From Bryobacterales bacterium (GTDB lineage Bacteria > Acidobacteriota > Terriglobia > Bryobacterales > Bryobacteraceae), in NCBI GenBank assembly GCA_003170915.1, contig PMYB01000017.1:1-39274 (forward strand): a DNA stretch of 39,274 nt. Reading direction: 5' to 3'. The notes under the pieces were generated by a model. The model worked only from the letters and a program-made list of their open reading frames with translations, had not been told where the DNA came from and ran no database searches. The position numbers and the translations under genes were made by a program. Within the stretch, counting starts at the first letter, position 1, and every line of letters begins with the position of its first letter. Below are positions 16,722-24,889 of this stretch, one piece after another.

Positions 16722-17846
16722 CTATGTATCGTAGCGGTATAGGGCCTGCTCGATGGGAAGGCCCCGGACCTCGATCCGCTTGAGGTCCGTCGTGCCTACG
16801 CCGTGGGCTTCCGCCAGCAGCAGCGTGTTGTCGCACGTGCGGAAGGGCGCGGTCCCGCGGACGGCGCGCGGGCTGTAGCCCATGACGGCGGTGGCCACCG
16901 CGTCCGTCGACACCGGATTCAGACCCGCGATCAGCACGCCGGGCTTGACCGTCCGGATACGCTTGATCCACGGCCCTTCGCCGCCCGCGATGGATTCGAC
17001 GCCATCGACGATGGCCAGGTGGATGGGGCGCGCGGCCACCAGGTCCGCCACAATGTGCGGGACGCGGTATCCCGGTTCGCGACTCGAATCGGGGTGCAAC
17101 TCCGGCGGCGCGGATCTAGCCGGCTGGCGTTTGCCATTGTGCAGCACCGCCTCGCGGCCCGAAGTCGGCTTCTCGTTGGGCTCGTCGACGCCCGCGTCGT
17201 CGCCGTAGACCGAGGCCGGCGTGTTCCCGAAGCAGTTCTTGAGCGAGAGCGTCACGCCGCAGGTGTCATGGTTCTTGAGCTTCGCCAGGCTGACGAAGAC
17301 GTCGGTGTCCTGGTAGGCGCGGTTGAGGTCGTAGGCCGGAAACATGTAGGGGTTGCCGGGCACCTTGAACCGCGAGTAGCCCTTGCTCTTTCCTTGAGCG
17401 TTGGTGTTTTCGAATTCCACGCCGGCCGCGGCCGATTGCAGGGAGCGCACGTTCCATCCGGAATCGAGCATCGCGTCTTCGAGGGGCCCGGCGGTGGCCC
17501 AGGCGCTTTCCACAAAACGGATGCGCCGCGCGCCGGCGCGGCCCAGCAGGTAAGCCGTGGCGCCCACCAGCTTCGGATGGACGTAGTGCGTCACGCCGGG
17601 CGCCTGCCCCTGAAATCGAATCCCCGGGCTGCCCGTCATGTTGAGCTTGACGGTCACCGTCTTGTTACGCACCAGACCTTCGATTCCGCCCAATTGGTTG
17701 AACAGGGTCGCCAGTTTGGCCGTGACGTCCTCGTCATAGGAGGCGCACCGGGCGATGGAAACGGGTGCGGCTGGCGGTTCGGGGCCGGGCGCCGCCTTCA
17801 GCAGGGGCGCCGCGCCGATCATTGCGAGCCATTCTCTTCGTGTCAT
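16722..17846 (-). CDS. DUF362 domain-containing exported protein
   Basis: A 374-aa protein. The N-terminal MTRREWLAMIGAAPLLKAAP looks like a Tat-type signal. The body contains DUF362 hallmarks: VTVKLNMTG, GATAYLLGRAGARRIRFVE, DTDVFVSLAKLKNHDTCGVTLSLKN, LAIVDGVESIAGGEGPW and AGLNPVSTDAVATAVMGY. DUF362 proteins are found with or without ferredoxin domains; none is present here and the biochemical role is unknown. It starts 1 nt after the stop of the upstream exported gene and is followed closely by the FRG gene. Confidence 0.85.
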   Translation of the reverse strand: MTRREWLAMIGAAPLLKAAPGPEPPAAPVSIARCASYDEDVTAKLATLFNQLGGIEGLVRNKTVTVKLNMTGSPGIRFQGQAPGVTHYVHPKLVGATAYLLGRAGARRIRFVESAWATAGPLEDAMLDSGWNVRSLQSAAAGVEFENTNAQGKSKGYSRFKVPGNPYMFPAYDLNRAYQDTDVFVSLAKLKNHDTCGVTLSLKNCFGNTPASVYGDDAGVDEPNEKPTSGREAVLHNGKRQPARSAPPELHPDSSREPGYRVPHIVADLVAARPIHLAIVDGVESIAGGEGPWIKRIRTVKPGVLIAGLNPVSTDAVATAVMGYSPRAVRGTAPFRTCDNTLLLAEAHGVGTTDLKRIEVRGLPIEQALYRYDT

Positions 17847-17847
17847 A

Positions 17848-19254
17848 CTATTGCTCCAGCTTGATGGTGGCGCAGACCAGGACTTTGTCGATGTCCACGC
17901 CCCCGCCTTCCTCGGTTGGGTATACTTCCAGGGATTTCACGACGCCTTCCGGCGTGGTGATGGTCGCGCGCTTGTACTCGGCCGGAAAATGCACCGCGAC
18001 GTTCTCCACCGGGTAATCCGAATAGTTCACCAGGTGCACCACCGCTGTCTTGCCGTCCGCGGAAGCGAGCAGGTTGGAAAGCATCGAGGAGACGTTGAAC
18101 AGGCGCACCCCCATGTTCCTGCGCCCGACCATCGAATTCACGTCGCGCCAGATATCGTTGAGACGTTCGAGCTCGGCCTTGTCGAGCGTGATCTTGTCGC
18201 CCTGGGGGCTTTGATCTTTCCAGCCGGGCGGGCCAGTGAGAAGCATTCCGCCGGAGCGCGTGAAATTGCGCAGCACCTCTTTCTGATCGGGAGTCAGCGC
18301 GTCGGCGTCCACGTTCACCGCCATGGTGGCGCCGGCCAGCGATTCGGCGGAGAGGTGCTGGCGGGGAACCGGCCGCACCGGCGTGTGTTTGACCGCGATC
18401 ATGTCCAGGATGCCGCCCGACAGCAGCCCTCCCTTGGCGGGGTCCTGCACGATCGCGAGCTTTCCGTACTCCTTCATGCCGCGCCATTCGGGGTGCTGTT
18501 CGAAGTAGCGGAGCAGATCGGCGATGCGCTTCCAGTCCGCCATGGTTTTGGGGTCGCGGCGGGCCAGGCGCGCGGTGAAATCGTCGTCCAGTGCCAGCAC
18601 CCAACGAGCGCCGGAAATGGCGGCGTCGGCAATCACCTGCAAGTACCGCGCGCCCGTTACCACGATCTTGGGCGGCGGTTGGTTGGCCATCCACAGCGTA
18701 GCGTCGCCCCACGCGCGCACCGCGCGGATGAAACCGGTATTGGTGTCGATCCATACCGAGCCCGAGGGGGCGGCCTTCTTGGCGCCGTTTTCTTCCACCG
18801 CGATGCCGGGCCACACACCTTGGTACGTGCCGAGGATGGGAACGCCGGGAGCGTTGGAACCGAGCGCCATCCGGCTGCGCGCGGTCAGTTCGATCACCGG
18901 CGCGCCTCCGGCAGCCTCCCTCACAGTGGCGGCGGCGCCCTCCGGCAAATCGCCCTCGATCACGATGCCGGTGACTTTGGCGGCCATGGCGCGGCGCACC
19001 GCGCCAGCCAGATCACCGCCCGGAGCGAGCACCGCCAGCATCACCACGCCGCGCGCCGCGGCCGCCTGCACGAAATCGGGGACAACCGTCTTCAGCAGGA
19101 GGCAATTGATGGGCGTGCCGGAAAGCAGTTCGAGCGATGCCGCGTCGGACCACGGCCAGCGCATCGGAACCCAGTCGGAGGGTTGCGGCGCGGCAGCCCG
19201 CAATAACGGCAGAAGGCCCAGCACCGCTGCCCAGCGGAGTGCTCGCATCCACAT
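17848..19254 (-). CDS. Exported protein with glycosidase-like C-terminal region, function unknown
   Basis: A 468-aa protein with a signal peptide (MRALRWAAVLGLLPLLRAAA, from the second Met). Two halves are visible. The central part has LALDDDFTARLARRD and DWKRIADLLRYFEQHPEW. The second part (TLAG-like MAVNVDADALTPDQKEVLRN-FTRSGGMLLTGPPGW) resembles the glutamine-amidotransferase-like trimerisation domain of family 42 beta-galactosidases. The last 100 residues read as a beta-sandwich (VVHLVNYSDYPVENVAVHFP). No catalytic acid pair was recognised, so enzymatic activity is uncertain. It heads a tight minus-strand run with the DUF362 and FRG genes. Confidence 0.7.
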   Translation of the reverse strand: MWMRALRWAAVLGLLPLLRAAAPQPSDWVPMRWPWSDAASLELLSGTPINCLLLKTVVPDFVQAAAARGVVMLAVLAPGGDLAGAVRRAMAAKVTGIVIEGDLPEGAAATVREAAGGAPVIELTARSRMALGSNAPGVPILGTYQGVWPGIAVEENGAKKAAPSGSVWIDTNTGFIRAVRAWGDATLWMANQPPPKIVVTGARYLQVIADAAISGARWVLALDDDFTARLARRDPKTMADWKRIADLLRYFEQHPEWRGMKEYGKLAIVQDPAKGGLLSGGILDMIAVKHTPVRPVPRQHLSAESLAGATMAVNVDADALTPDQKEVLRNFTRSGGMLLTGPPGWKDQSPQGDKITLDKAELERLNDIWRDVNSMVGRRNMGVRLFNVSSMLSNLLASADGKTAVVHLVNYSDYPVENVAVHFPAEYKRATITTPEGVVKSLEVYPTEEGGGVDIDKVLVCATIKLEQ

Positions 19255-19297
19255 ATGTACTAGCTTAGACTACCTGCGTGCGAAGTGGGCGCGCAAA

Positions 19298-19642
19298 TCA
19301 CCCTAAAGGCGGGAAACCGTTCCTGAGAGCTTCCATCCTCACCTTCAGATCCGGCAGGTCAAAGCTGACAATATCGGAAACGCGTTGAAGATTGATTCCC
19401 AAGTACTCGTGGACCAGCACATTCCGGAAACCCACGATGCCATGCCAGTCGATTTCCGAATGAGCGGCTTTCAATTCTCCGCTCACTCGCTTTGCCGACT
19501 CGGCCAGAACCTGTAGATTCCGCAAGACGGCATCCTGGATCACATCCTGCTCCAGAAACGAAGGGCCTCCATCCTGGCAGTAGCGTTGTATTCGTTCGAT
19601 GCATTCCAGAATGTGTTCGACGTAAAGCCGGTCGCTCTTCAC
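19298..19642 (-). CDS. hepT: HepT-type HEPN RNase toxin (DUF86)
   Basis: A 114-aa all-helical HEPN protein. The catalytic Rx4HxY motif is intact (Arg73, His78, Tyr80 in GFRNVLVHEYLG). HepT cuts RNA and is silenced when its partner MntA modifies the motif tyrosine with AMP groups. The start is GTG 19642, which overlaps the mntA stop by 4 nt (GTGA), giving translational coupling; the longer frame to 19696 lies inside mntA. Antitoxin first, toxin second is the usual MntA-HepT order. Confidence 0.9.
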   Translation of the reverse strand: MKSDRLYVEHILECIERIQRYCQDGGPSFLEQDVIQDAVLRNLQVLAESAKRVSGELKAAHSEIDWHGIVGFRNVLVHEYLGINLQRVSDIVSFDLPDLKVRMEALRNGFPPLG

Positions 19643-19929
19643 AGAGGCACGGCCTCCTTCAATACCTGGTCCCGAATCAGCTTGTGCAGGGCGCACTCCT
19701 CTGCCACGTCTACAGGACGTCCCAATTCATCCTCCAGGTCGGCGAGGAAGCCGCCTGGGAAAAAGGGGGTCCGGGCCGGCCCCGCCTCGATAAGCAGGTC
19801 GAGGTCGCTGTCATTCCGGGCCTCTCCCCGAGCGAAAGAACCGAACACACGAATTCTGCTCACGCCGTGCCTGGCGGCAATCGCCAGGATCGCGTCGCGC
19901 TTGGTGGCGCGCAGCTCATCGAGCGTCAT
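19639..19929 (-). CDS. mntA: MntA-type antitoxin (minimal nucleotidyltransferase)
   Basis: A 96-aa nucleotidyltransferase with the complete GSx10DxD signature (Gly30-Ser31, Asp42, Asp44 in VFGSFARGEARNDSDLDLLIE), so it is probably active as an adenylyltransferase. It is expected to AMPylate HepT, encoded immediately downstream, and so act as antitoxin. ATG 19929 is chosen with AGAGG about 6 nt upstream; an in-frame TTG at 19947 is the alternative. The tail PVDVAEECALHKLIRDQVLKEAVPL is typical of the family. Confidence 0.9.
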   Translation of the reverse strand: MTLDELRATKRDAILAIAARHGVSRIRVFGSFARGEARNDSDLDLLIEAGPARTPFFPGGFLADLEDELGRPVDVAEECALHKLIRDQVLKEAVPL

Positions 19930-19973
19930 GGTCGCCTCTGTTGTCAATCCTATCAGGGATCAAAACGAGCCGC

Positions 19974-20669
19974 TTAGCTGATCCACCGCGCCAGGCCGAA
20001 TGCGGCGGCCGAGGCCAGCCCCCCGATAGTCACCGTCTGCAGGCCGCCGCGCAAAGCCGAGATGCCCGTCAACTTGCCTTTGACGTAGCCGAAGGCGAAC
20101 AGCGCCATCAGCGTCACCACCATGGAAACCGAGAGCGCCGAGTAGAGTTGGCGGACGAGCATGTACGGAGCGAGCGGCACCAACCCGCCCAGGATGTAAG
20201 AAATCGCGATGGTCGCCGCGCTGTTGCGCGCGCGGCTGGGATCGGGCTCTTCGAACCCCAGCTCGAAGCGCATCATGAAATCGACCCAGCGCTTCTGGTC
20301 GGCGCAGACCGCCTGGACCACCGGGGCGATGTCCTGCTCCGACATGCCATAGCCGCGGAAAACGTCGGCCACCTCCTCGGTTTCCTTTTCGGGCACCTCG
20401 ACGGTCTCGCGGATCTCGCGCTCACGCTCCGATCGGTAATGGTCCCGGTCCGTGCGCGCCGCCAGATAGCCGCCCAGGCCCATGGCGATCGATCCGGCTG
20501 CTATCTCCGCCAGCCCGGCGATGACTATAATGCCGGTGGATGCGACCGTCCCGGAAAGTCCCGCGGCCAGGGCGAACGGAACCGTCAGCCCGTCCGACAT
20601 CCCGATCACCACGTCCCGGACTGTCTCCGAGGCTTCAAAGTGTTGTTCCACGTGCGGCGTACTGGGCAT
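19974..20669 (-). CDS. VIT1/CCC1-family metal transporter
   Basis: A 231-aa membrane protein. The first helix motif VRDVVIGMSDGLTVPFALAAGLSG and the AEIAAGSIAMGLGGYLA helix are diagnostic of the VIT1/CCC1 iron/manganese exporters. A cytoplasmic, acidic insertion (EREREIRETVEVPEKETEEVADVF) follows the second helix, as in family members where it binds metal. Three further helices occupy the C-terminal third. It would move Fe or Mn ions out of the cytosol. ATG 20669 is preferred; an upstream start at 20717 is possible but adds residues untypical of the family. Confidence 0.88.
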   Translation of the reverse strand: MPSTPHVEQHFEASETVRDVVIGMSDGLTVPFALAAGLSGTVASTGIIVIAGLAEIAAGSIAMGLGGYLAARTDRDHYRSEREREIRETVEVPEKETEEVADVFRGYGMSEQDIAPVVQAVCADQKRWVDFMMRFELGFEEPDPSRARNSAATIAISYILGGLVPLAPYMLVRQLYSALSVSMVVTLMALFAFGYVKGKLTGISALRGGLQTVTIGGLASAAAFGLARWIS

Positions 20670-20949
20670 AAGTCCAACATCATCGCACAGGTGCCTTACC
20701 CCTGCGGTTAGAGGCATTCAAGTCTCTTTAGAACGCAACGTCGGCATTTCGTGAGGCGTGGTGACTACGGACTGCGTGATATCACCCAGGAACGCCACCG
20801 GACCGGCTCTAACCTGTTGATAATAATAAGCCGTTCTTTGGAAGGCGAGGTGCACCATAGGAATGCTCGCAAGAACCAACTCAATACTCCGAACGTGGTG
20901 GAGGCGTCAAACGACGCTGCGTTCGGACCAAAGGCGGACACCGAAAAAC
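20670..20949. other. Intergenic region between the divergent transporter and acyl-CoA synthetase genes
   Basis: About 280 bases with no supportable gene. Both flanking genes are transcribed outward, so both promoters must lie here. The AT-rich run TTGATAATAATAAG (20817-20830) is a likely promoter area for the rightward gene, but no clean pair of hexamers is seen. Confidence 0.4.
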
Positions 20950-23682
20950 ATGCAGGCAACTAAGCCCTCTCGCAAGAAAATGAACCAGAGGACGCAGCCT
21001 CTGGACGTATTTTTTTCACCCAAGACCGTCGCCGTGGTCGGCGCCACGGAAACTCAAAACAGCGTCGGCCGGACGCTGCTCTGGAACCTGGTCACCAGCC
21101 CGTTTGGAGGCACCGTGTACCCGGTCAATCCCAAGCGGCCCAGCGTCTTGGGTGTGAGGGCCTATAAGTCCATCACGGAGATTCCGGAACAATTGGATCT
21201 GGCGGTGATTGTCACCCCCCCTGTGTCGGTGCCCGGGCTCATCCGCGAGTGCGGCGAGAACGGCGTCCGCGCCGCGATTGTCATCTCGGCCGGGTTCAAG
21301 GAGATCGGCCCCGAAGGCGCGGCCATCGAGCGGCGCGTGCTGGAAGAGGCGCAGGCGGGCAAGGTCCGCGTGATCGGCCCCAATTGCCTGGGCGTGATGG
21401 CCCCGCTTACGGGCATGAACGCCACCTTCGCCACCACCATCGCGCGGCCCGGCTCGGTGGGGTTCATCAGCCAGAGCGGCGCGCTTTGCACCGCGGTCCT
21501 GGACTGGAGCCTCAAGGAAATGGTGGGCTTCAGCGCGTTCGTCTCCATCGGCTCGATGGTGGACGTGGGTTGGGGCGACTTGATTTACCACCTCGGCAAC
21601 GACCCCAAGACCCGCTCGATTGTCATCTACATGGAAAGCATTGGCAATGCGCGGGCTTTCCTCTCGGCCGCGCGCGAAGTGGCGCTCAACAAGCCCATCA
21701 TCGTCATCAAGCCCGGCCGCTCGGCTGCCGCCGCCAAGGCCGCCGCCTCGCACACCGGGTCGCTCACCGGCAGCGATGAAGTGCTCGAAGCCGCTTTCCG
21801 CCGCAGCGGCGTGCTACGGGTCAACAACATTGCCGACCTCTTCTACATGGCCGAAGTCCTCTCCAAACAGCCCAGCCCCAAGGGGCCGCGCCTGACTATC
21901 GTCACCAACGCCGGAGGCCCGGGCGTGCTGGCCACCGACGCCCTCATCATGGGCGGCGGCGAGCTGGCCGAGCTGACGCCCGAAACCATGGAAGCCTACA
22001 ATGCCGTGCTCCCGGCCACGTGGAGCCACAACAACCCCGTCGATATTATCGGCGACGCTTCCCCCGAGCGTTATGCCAAGGCCCTCGAAATTGCCGGTAA
22101 AGACCCCAACAGCGACGGCATGCTGGTCATCCTCACCCCGCAGGCCATGACCGATCCCACCCAGATCGCCGAGCAGCTCAAGCCGCTCGCCAAGCAGGAA
22201 GGCAAGCCGCTGCTGGCAAGCTGGATGGGCGGCGTGGATGTGGCCGCGGGCGAGGAAATCCTCAACCGCGCCAACATCCCCACCTTCCCCTACCCCGATA
22301 CCGCCGCGCGCGCCTTCAACTACATGTGGCAATACAGCTACAACCTGAGGGCCCTTTACGAAACGCCGGCCATGCCGGAAGATTCCGCCGATTGGACCCC
22401 CGACCGCAAGCTCACCGGTGAAATCATCCAGAAGGCGCGCGGCGAATCGCGCACCATCCTGACGGAGTTCGAATCCAAGGAGGTGCTCAGCGCTTACGGC
22501 ATTCCTGTCGCCAAGACCATCATCGCCGCCGACGCCGGCGCCGCGGTCAAGGCCGCCGGCGAAATCGGCTACCCGGTGGTGCTCAAGATCTACTCCGAAA
22601 CCATCACCCACAAGACGGATGTAGGCGGCGTGCAATTAAACCTGGGCAGCGCCGAGGCCGTCGAGCGCGCCTTCGGCGCCATCCAGACCTCCGTCACCGA
22701 CAAAGTCGGCGCGCAGCATTTCCAAGGCGTGACGGTGCAGCCCATGATCAGGCTCAAGGACGCCTACGAGCTGATTATCGGCTCGAGCCTCGATCCGCAG
22801 TTCGGGCCGGTGCTGCTGTTCGGCACCGGCGGCCAACTCGTGGAAGTGTTTAAGGACCGCGCTCTCGCGCTGCCGCCGCTGAATTCCACGCTGGCGCGCC
22901 GCATGATGGAGCAGACCAAGATCTACACGGCGTTGAAGGGCGTGCGCGGGCGGAAGCCGGTGGACCTGGCGGCGCTGGAAGTGCTGATGGTGCGCTTCAG
23001 CGCGCTGGTGGCCGAGCAACGCTGGATCAAAGAAATCGACATCAACCCGCTGCTGGCGTCTCCCGACGGGCTGATCGCGCTGGACGCGCGCGTGGTGGTG
23101 TACGGCCCCGAGGTCTCGCAGGACGAGATTCCGAAGACCGCCATCCGCGCCTATCCCGCCCGCTACGTGTCGCCCTGGACCATGAAGGACGGCACCGTGG
23201 TGACCATCCGTCCCATCCGGCCCGAGGATGAGCCGGCCGTGGCGCGCTTCCACGAGACGCTCTCCGAGCGCAGCGTCTACCTGCGCTATTTCCATCTCAT
23301 GAACCTCGAGCAGCGCATCACCCACGAACGCCTGACGCGCATCTGCTTCATCGACTACGATCGCGAAATGGCTCTCGTCGCGGAGCGCCGCAACCCGGAG
23401 ACCGGCGAGTCCGAAATCCTGGGAGTGGGCCGCCTGAGCAAGATCCACGGCACCACCGAAGCGGAAGTCGCGGTGCTGGTCAGCGACCACTACCAGGGCC
23501 GCGGGCTGGGCAAGGAACTGCTGGCCCGGCTGCTCATCATAGGCGCCAATGAGAAGCTGACCAGGCTGGCAGCCGATATTCTTCCGGACAATCGCGGCGT
23601 GCTGCGGATCTGCGAAAAGCTCGGGTTCTCGCTGAAGCACTCGCCGGAAGACCAAGTGGTCCACGCCGAATTCAAACTGTAG
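20950..23682 (+). CDS. NDP-forming acyl-CoA synthetase fused to a GNAT acetyltransferase (Pat/acetyl-CoA synthetase-like)
   Basis: About 910 aa. Domain order: CoA-binding Rossmann domain ([33 protein letters not shown]), two succinyl-CoA-synthetase-like domains ([26 protein letters not shown] with His268), a linker, an ATP-grasp domain ([42 protein letters not shown]) and a C-terminal GNAT domain ([35 protein letters not shown]). The layout equals enterobacterial Pat/YfiQ lysine acetyltransferases. In ADP-forming synthetases a His in this HTGS region is phosphorylated; Pat-type proteins are reported to have lost it. His268 is kept, so synthetase activity remains possible. The start is uncertain: ATG 20950 or 20980. 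Confidence 0.88.
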   Translation: MQATKPSRKKMNQRTQPLDVFFSPKTVAVVGATETQNSVGRTLLWNLVTSPFGGTVYPVNPKRPSVLGVRAYKSITEIPEQLDLAVIVTPPVSVPGLIRECGENGVRAAIVISAGFKEIGPEGAAIERRVLEEAQAGKVRVIGPNCLGVMAPLTGMNATFATTIARPGSVGFISQSGALCTAVLDWSLKEMVGFSAFVSIGSMVDVGWGDLIYHLGNDPKTRSIVIYMESIGNARAFLSAAREVALNKPIIVIKPGRSAAAAKAAASHTGSLTGSDEVLEAAFRRSGVLRVNNIADLFYMAEVLSKQPSPKGPRLTIVTNAGGPGVLATDALIMGGGELAELTPETMEAYNAVLPATWSHNNPVDIIGDASPERYAKALEIAGKDPNSDGMLVILTPQAMTDPTQIAEQLKPLAKQEGKPLLASWMGGVDVAAGEEILNRANIPTFPYPDTAARAFNYMWQYSYNLRALYETPAMPEDSADWTPDRKLTGEIIQKARGESRTILTEFESKEVLSAYGIPVAKTIIAADAGAAVKAAGEIGYPVVLKIYSETITHKTDVGGVQLNLGSAEAVERAFGAIQTSVTDKVGAQHFQGVTVQPMIRLKDAYELIIGSSLDPQFGPVLLFGTGGQLVEVFKDRALALPPLNSTLARRMMEQTKIYTALKGVRGRKPVDLAALEVLMVRFSALVAEQRWIKEIDINPLLASPDGLIALDARVVVYGPEVSQDEIPKTAIRAYPARYVSPWTMKDGTVVTIRPIRPEDEPAVARFHETLSERSVYLRYFHLMNLEQRITHERLTRICFIDYDREMALVAERRNPETGESEILGVGRLSKIHGTTEAEVAVLVSDHYQGRGLGKELLARLLIIGANEKLTRLAADILPDNRGVLRICEKLGFSLKHSPEDQVVHAEFKL

Positions 23683-23703
23683 CGCTTTCTTTTCCGAGCG
23701 TCT

Positions 23704-23753
23704 GGGCAAGCTAGAGCATTCCCCACCATGGTGGGGAATGCTCTAGCTTGCCC
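23704..23753. repeat. 50-bp perfect palindrome, possible terminator
   Basis: Positions 23704-23728 are the exact reverse complement of 23729-23753, centred on CCATGG. The RNA would fold into a stem of more than 20 bp. It starts 22 bases after the acyl-CoA synthetase stop. The following sequence (TTTGCCTCC) has only a very short T run, so it is not a classic intrinsic terminator. It could be a terminator, an mRNA-stabilising hairpin or a mobile palindromic element. Confidence 0.75.
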
Positions 23754-23896
23754 TTTGCCTCCCCAGAGTCCGTGGTACACTTATACCGAGGTTCCTGGGT
23801 GCGGGTTCTCTAAAACCTGTAACGAGGTGATCGCCGGAATCGTCCTCCTATTTGAAGATATCGGTTCTCCAATGGCGAGGGCTGGTGAATACAAAG

Positions 23897-24889
23897 ATGG
23901 CTGACCTGTCGCAACCCCACGATTTGCACCCCACCACCGCTGAAGACCATCTGTCGCGCCTGTTCGTCGAGGGAGTGGAAGAACCGTGGTTTCGTTCTCT
24001 GTTCCGAAACATCAAGGATCTCGTTGACCCGCCCAAGCTGCCGCCTCTCGTATTGACGTCCAAGCCAATAGCTGTGAAGGACATATGGGGTCTTTACGGC
24101 CGCCAGAAGAAGTCCTTTATGATGTCCACCGGCTTCCAGATTACGGTGGTTGCGGTGTTGTTCATTCTGGCGTCCAACAGAGCGGTGCAAGACAAAGTCA
24201 AGCAGACCTTTACGTTGATCTCGCCGATCGATCTGGCCCCTCCCGACATGCCCCAGAAAAATCAGACTATGCAGGGCGGCGGTGGCGGTGGCGACCGGTC
24301 TCCATTGCCGGCCAGCAAGGGCCGCTTGCCCAAGGCATCGCTGCGGCAGTTCACACCGCCGGTGGCCGTGTATAACAATCTGAATCCCAAACTGGCGATG
24401 GAGCCCAGCATCATCGCGCCTCCCGATGTGAACCTGCCGCAGGTCAACATGTCGGTTTATGGCGACCCGCTGGCCAAGATCGGGCCTCCCTCGAACGGTC
24501 CAGGTTCCGGCGGCGGCATCGGCTCTGGTTCCGGCGGAGGCGTGGGATCGGGCAGGGGCGGCGGTTTTGGTCCGGGTGAAGGCGGCGGCGTAGGCGGCGG
24601 TGTATACCGCGTGGGCGGCGGCGTTACGGCCCCGGTCCTGCTCTACAAGAAAGAGCCCGAGTACTCGGAAGAGGCCCGCAAAGCCAAGTATCAGGGCACC
24701 GTGCTGTTGTATATCGAAGTCGACCCCAGCGGCAAGGCCACCAACATCCGGGTGCAGCACAGCCTGGGGCTGGGTCTGGATGAAAAGGCCATCGAAGCCG
24801 TGCGGCAGTGGAAATTCAAGCCTGGCTACAAGGACGGCAAGCCCGTCACCGTGGCCGCCACCATCGAAGTAAACTTCCGACTCCTTTAG
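23897..24889 (+). CDS. Energy-transducer TonB-like protein with glycine-rich linker
   Basis: A 330-aa protein. A cytoplasmic N-terminal region of about 80 residues (MADLSQPHDLHPTTAEDHLS, then WFRSLFRNIKDLVDPPKLPPL) precedes a single membrane helix (STGFQITVVAVLFILASN). The periplasmic part has a proline-containing stretch, then a long Gly/Ser linker (GSGGGIGSGSGGGVGSGRGG), and ends with a TonB C-terminal domain (APVLLYKKEPEYSEEARKAK, GTVLLYIEVDPSGKATNIRV, AIEAVRQWKFKPGYKDGKPV). TonB couples proton-motive force to outer-membrane receptors. ExbB/ExbD are not in the window. The stop overlaps that of glcF by 3 nt on the opposite strand. ATG 23897 is preferred over an in-frame TTG at 23852. Confidence 0.85.
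   Translation: MADLSQPHDLHPTTAEDHLSRLFVEGVEEPWFRSLFRNIKDLVDPPKLPPLVLTSKPIAVKDIWGLYGRQKKSFMMSTGFQITVVAVLFILASNRAVQDKVKQTFTLISPIDLAPPDMPQKNQTMQGGGGGGDRSPLPASKGRLPKASLRQFTPPVAVYNNLNPKLAMEPSIIAPPDVNLPQVNMSVYGDPLAKIGPPSNGPGSGGGIGSGSGGGVGSGRGGGFGPGEGGGVGGGVYRVGGGVTAPVLLYKKEPEYSEEARKAKYQGTVLLYIEVDPSGKATNIRVQHSLGLGLDEKAIEAVRQWKFKPGYKDGKPVTVAATIEVNFRLL

Noticed and set aside
17755-19206. Plus-strand open frame (483 aa) opposite the exported protein gene
   Set aside because: The minus-strand gene has a signal peptide and close spacing to DUF362; the plus frame is His/Arg/Gly-rich without a pattern.
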